DNA of 7,273 bases. Source: Pseudooctadecabacter sp. (lineage in GTDB: Bacteria > Pseudomonadota > Alphaproteobacteria > Rhodobacterales > Rhodobacteraceae). The DNA lies in NCBI GenBank assembly GCA_020628265.1, contig JAHDFG010000109.1, positions 1 to 7,273 of the forward strand, in the 5' to 3' direction. How positions within the stretch are numbered: the stretch's first letter is position 1; each line of letters begins with the position of its first letter. Below, in pieces: positions 5,901-7,273 of the stretch. The notes beneath the pieces are model-generated. The model had not been told where the DNA came from. It did no database searches and was given only the letters and a program-made list of their open reading frames with translations. The translations under genes were made by a program, and so were the position numbers.

Positions 5901-6658
5901 AAAAGCCCTTCCAGTGTTGCTTGCGACAACGGGTCCTTGAGGGACGCCACGAAAACGGGAAGCGGGTTCAGTCCCGCCCGCAAAAGACCCTTCACCAAAC
6001 GGTTGATCGGCTGCAGGCCTGCCCCCTGCACCAAGGCGCGGTAGAAAACGACCGGCACAACGGGCGCGTCTTCCGTCCATGCCGCACGGGCCGCGTCCAA
6101 ATCCGCGACACCTGCACCTGGCCAGTAGACGCCAGCTTTCAAAAGCGGCTTTGCGGGGACCGGACGCTCGTCCTCGGACAACATGGCCGCCGCATAGCGC
6201 AGAAAATTCGTAGAATTCTCGGGGCCGCCTTCGACAAGGTAGGACCAAAGTGCGTCGTAGTCCGCATCGGCGACAGTCGAAAAGCTCCGCAGTTCTGCAT
6301 CTTCCTTGTCGTCACCGGGCAACAGCGCCAATGGAACGCCAGCCTCGCGCAGTCGGGCCGCATATTGCTCAACGCCGTAGGTCCAGTAGCCGCGACCGCC
6401 CAAGACCCGTACTATGACCAGTTTGGACCGCGTGGCACATTGGTCCAGATGCAGATCAACGGACATCGGGTGCATCAGGTGCATCAAGCTGGCCAGCCGC
6501 AAGCCTGGAGGGTCTGCCATCTCCCCACGGGCGGCGGACAGGGCGGCCAGTTCCGTATCGGCGGCAGAAATCACCACGACGTCACTGGGCGTCTGGCCCA
6601 GATCGACAGGTTCCTTCCCGTCGTCAATCGCCCCCGGGGTCGCCGCCAGAAGATGCAT
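2978..6658 (-). CDS. cobN: Aerobic cobaltochelatase large subunit CobN
   Basis: CobN is the porphyrin-type-binding large subunit of the cytoplasmic CobNST chelatase, which inserts Co2+ into hydrogenobyrinic acid a,c-diamide with ATP hydrolysis by CobS/CobT. It is homologous to the magnesium chelatase subunit BchH/ChlH. At 1226 residues it is essentially full length. Landmarks: LGQTPSDVVVISAADTEL near the N-terminus (20-37), VLGGRGYWTYGVEQYA (85-100), VPVVFYRALVQGAGLQPIN (201-219), the highly conserved VHMGKHGNLEWLPGK (551-565), YPFIVNDPGEGTQAKRR (586-602), LPTGGNFYSVD (846-856), NREHDLLDSDDYYQFEGG (1065-1082) and RHGYKGAFEIAATVDYL (1136-1152). The ATG overlaps the GNAT stop by one base (TGATG) and no strong ribosome binding site precedes it, so coupled translation is likely. 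cobS and cobT are not in the window. No frameshift is seen. Confidence 0.98.
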   Translation of the reverse strand: MHLLAATPGAIDDGKEPVDLGQTPSDVVVISAADTELAALSAARGEMADPPGLRLASLMHLMHPMSVDLHLDQCATRSKLVIVRVLGGRGYWTYGVEQYAARLREAGVPLALLPGDDKEDAELRSFSTVADADYDALWSYLVEGGPENSTNFLRYAAAMLSEDERPVPAKPLLKAGVYWPGAGVADLDAARAAWTEDAPVVPVVFYRALVQGAGLQPINRLVKGLLRAGLNPLPVFVASLKDPLSQATLEGLFTDAPPDVILNCTSFAVGSPHGDGGAMNPLAAPYANAAPVFQVVLAASSEEAWAEGLTGLSARDIAMNVALPEVDGRVLTRAVSFKGEAYFDEATECPIATYRAVGDRVDWVVQLAARWAQLRRTEAADRKVALVVANYPNKDGRLANGVGLDTPAATVHALHLLQDAGYGVTPPKDAAALMERMMAGPTNWLTDRADRDGGEVLPLDIYLSHFNALPWAVKQQITDRWGAPEEDPFHGAEGFALSIHRFGNAVVGLQPARGYNVDPTDTYHSPDLVPPHNYLAFYFWLRHHWAADAIVHMGKHGNLEWLPGKATALSETCWPEVVLGPMPHVYPFIVNDPGEGTQAKRRASAVIVDHLTPPLTRAESYGPLRDLEALVDEYYEAAGVDPRRIELLRREILSLSDVTGLAQDVGFDGDEESDLAKLDAYLCELKEAQIRDGLHIFGQSPEGDLARDLVIALARIPRGDGGGGDASLLRAMADDMDLEFDPLDCDMAAPAAVRPDAMADLTSDTWRTQGDTIERLELLAQALVAGKVAATGPATAAVLDEISSKIAPMVAACGPAEGDGLLQGLAGRFVAPAPSGAPTRGRLDVLPTGGNFYSVDARAVPTPTAWTLGWKSANLLIEKHLQDHGDWPRAMLVTAWGTANMRTGGDDIAQAMALMGVKPKWDAANRRVTGFEIIPEGALGRPRVDVTLRISGFFRDAFPQLIALFDSAAKAVQALGESADQNPAAARARAGETAARVYGSKPGAYGAGLQAMIDERLWNDRADLADAYLEWGGYAYEAGAEGTRDRAGFEARLGQVEAIVQNQDNREHDLLDSDDYYQFEGGAAAAVASLQGQDRPIYHNDHSRPERPVIRTLDDEIGRVVRSRVVNPKWIEGVKRHGYKGAFEIAATVDYLFAFAATTGAVRNHHFDLVEEAYLADDATRDFIDEVNAPALLEIAERLQEAIDRGLWTPRSNSARARISSLLDRR

Positions 6659-7122
6659 CAGCCCGCCAGTCCGGCGAGGGGTTTTTCATAGAAGATCGAA
6701 TATGGCCCGTCTTCATAGCCTCCGAAGGGACCACACCGCACAAAACCGAACCGCTCATAAAGCCGGTGCGCTGCATCCAGCCCCGTTCCGGTTTCAAGCC
6801 GCAACAATGGCAAGCCCTCGTCGCGGGCCGTGTCTTCGATCATCCGCAAGACCGCAGCGGCCACACCCTTGCCGCGGCCATCGGGCGCGGTGAACATGGA
6901 CTTCACCTCACCGTACCCCTCCAGAACGGCGAGCGCACCCGTGCCCAGCACCGTCCCGCCCTCGCGGGCCGCAAAGAACCGGATGTGATCCGCGCAGAGC
7001 GCATCGAGATCGAGGTAATGGCAGGCGTCAGCCGGGAACAGCTCGTTCATCAGGGCGTGGCTCTGCCCCAAAAGGGCGGCCGCCTGCTCCTCCTTGGGCG
7101 AAGACGGCTCGACCGTGATCAT
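6658..7122 (-). CDS. GNAT family N-acetyltransferase (154 aa)
   Basis: A single-domain GNAT acetyltransferase, expected to transfer an acetyl group from acetyl-CoA to an amine; the substrate is unknown. Motif A is visible as VKSMFTAPDGRGKGVAAAVL (73-92), where RGKGVA (83-88) fits the R/Q-x-x-G-x-G/A pyrophosphate loop. Motif B follows as LYERFGFVRCGPF (121-133). Leu-Glu-Thr-Gly (109-112) and the GPFGGYEDGPYSIFYEKPL tail (131-149) resemble a subgroup of small GNAT proteins (YsnE-like, from memory). The ATG overlaps the cobW stop as ATGA, and the stop overlaps the cobN start as TGATG, so it is embedded in the operon. A role in cobalamin synthesis is suggested by position only; it may be a passenger. 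Confidence 0.92.
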   Translation of the reverse strand: MITVEPSSPKEEQAAALLGQSHALMNELFPADACHYLDLDALCADHIRFFAAREGGTVLGTGALAVLEGYGEVKSMFTAPDGRGKGVAAAVLRMIEDTARDEGLPLLRLETGTGLDAAHRLYERFGFVRCGPFGGYEDGPYSIFYEKPLAGLAG

Positions 7123-7273
7123 GCACGCAGGGCGGCATCAATGGCCGCGCGGTCCAGACCGGCTTGACCGATCACCACCAGACGGGTGGACCGCATCTGG
7201 GTGCCAAAAGGCCGGTCAAAATAGGTATCCACCCGAGGGCCAACGGCCTGCAGGGTCAGACGCATGGGCTTGC
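7119..7273 (-). CDS. cobW: CobW, cobalamin-biosynthesis GTPase (partial, C-terminal 50 aa)
   Basis: Only the last 50 residues are inside the window, in the frame beginning KPMRLTLQAVGPRVDTYFDR and ending RAAIDAALRA. This matches the CobW C-terminal domain: the KPMRL-x-LQAVG-x-R strand and the RSTRLVVIGQAGLDRAAI segment. CobW is a COG0523/G3E GTPase that acts as a cobalt metallochaperone for the aerobic pathway, plausibly feeding CobN. The GTPase motifs and the start, together with any promoter or riboswitch for this block, lie beyond the right edge. Its TGA overlaps the GNAT ATG by four bases. Identity rests on recognition of a short segment, supported by cobN in the same operon. Confidence 0.88.
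   Translation of the reverse strand, partial: KPMRLTLQAVGPRVDTYFDRPFGTQMRSTRLVVIGQAGLDRAAIDAALRA

Noticed and set aside
4829..6691. Long plus-strand open frames opposite cobN (about 300 codons each)
   Set aside because: They are antisense to a complete, well-conserved cobN, give low-complexity Arg/His/Gln-rich translations, and have no ribosome binding site or family similarity. They reflect GC-rich codon bias.

Overview
The window looks like part of a cobalamin (vitamin B12) biosynthesis locus from an alphaproteobacterium, most likely a Rhodobacterales/roseobacter relative. This rests on the high-GC codon use, the aerobic-pathway genes (cobN, cobO, bluB, cobW) with the protein sequence style of that group, strong GGAGGTG ribosome binding sites, and a CtrA-type TTAA-N7-TTAA box. 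I see no mobile element, CRISPR array, rRNA or tRNA. Taxonomy is inferred from protein recognition only.

Right block (7273 to 2978, minus strand): the C-terminal end of CobW, a GNAT acetyltransferase and a complete CobN follow each other with stop/start overlaps of 4 and 1 bases, so they read as one translationally coupled operon. CobW-family GTPases supply cobalt. CobN is the large subunit of the ATP-dependent CobNST cobaltochelatase that inserts Co2+ into hydrogenobyrinic acid a,c-diamide.

Middle island (about 1653 to 2977): two small convergent lipoprotein genes (178 aa on plus, 99 aa on minus), each with an LTAC lipobox, meet over a strong hairpin at 2353-2381. The 314-base stretch between the minus lipoprotein gene and cobN holds a perfect CtrA-type box, two adjacent 19-bp dyads, and a well-initiated 22-codon ORF for a hydrophobic micropeptide on the plus strand.

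Left block (1652 to 1, minus strand): cobO (corrinoid adenosyltransferase), bluB (5,6-dimethylbenzimidazole synthase), then two tandem Lin0512-family genes, the second cut by the window edge. Every junction abuts or overlaps. The last two starts use the same GGAGGTG site, five bases from the ATG, embedded in the Glu-Val codons at the end of the gene before.

Together the recognised genes cover cobalt supply, cobalt insertion, adenosylation and lower-ligand synthesis of the aerobic B12 pathway. The least explained parts are the paired Lin0512 genes coupled to bluB, the GNAT gene between cobW and cobN, and the lipoprotein/micropeptide island that separates the two cobalamin blocks.
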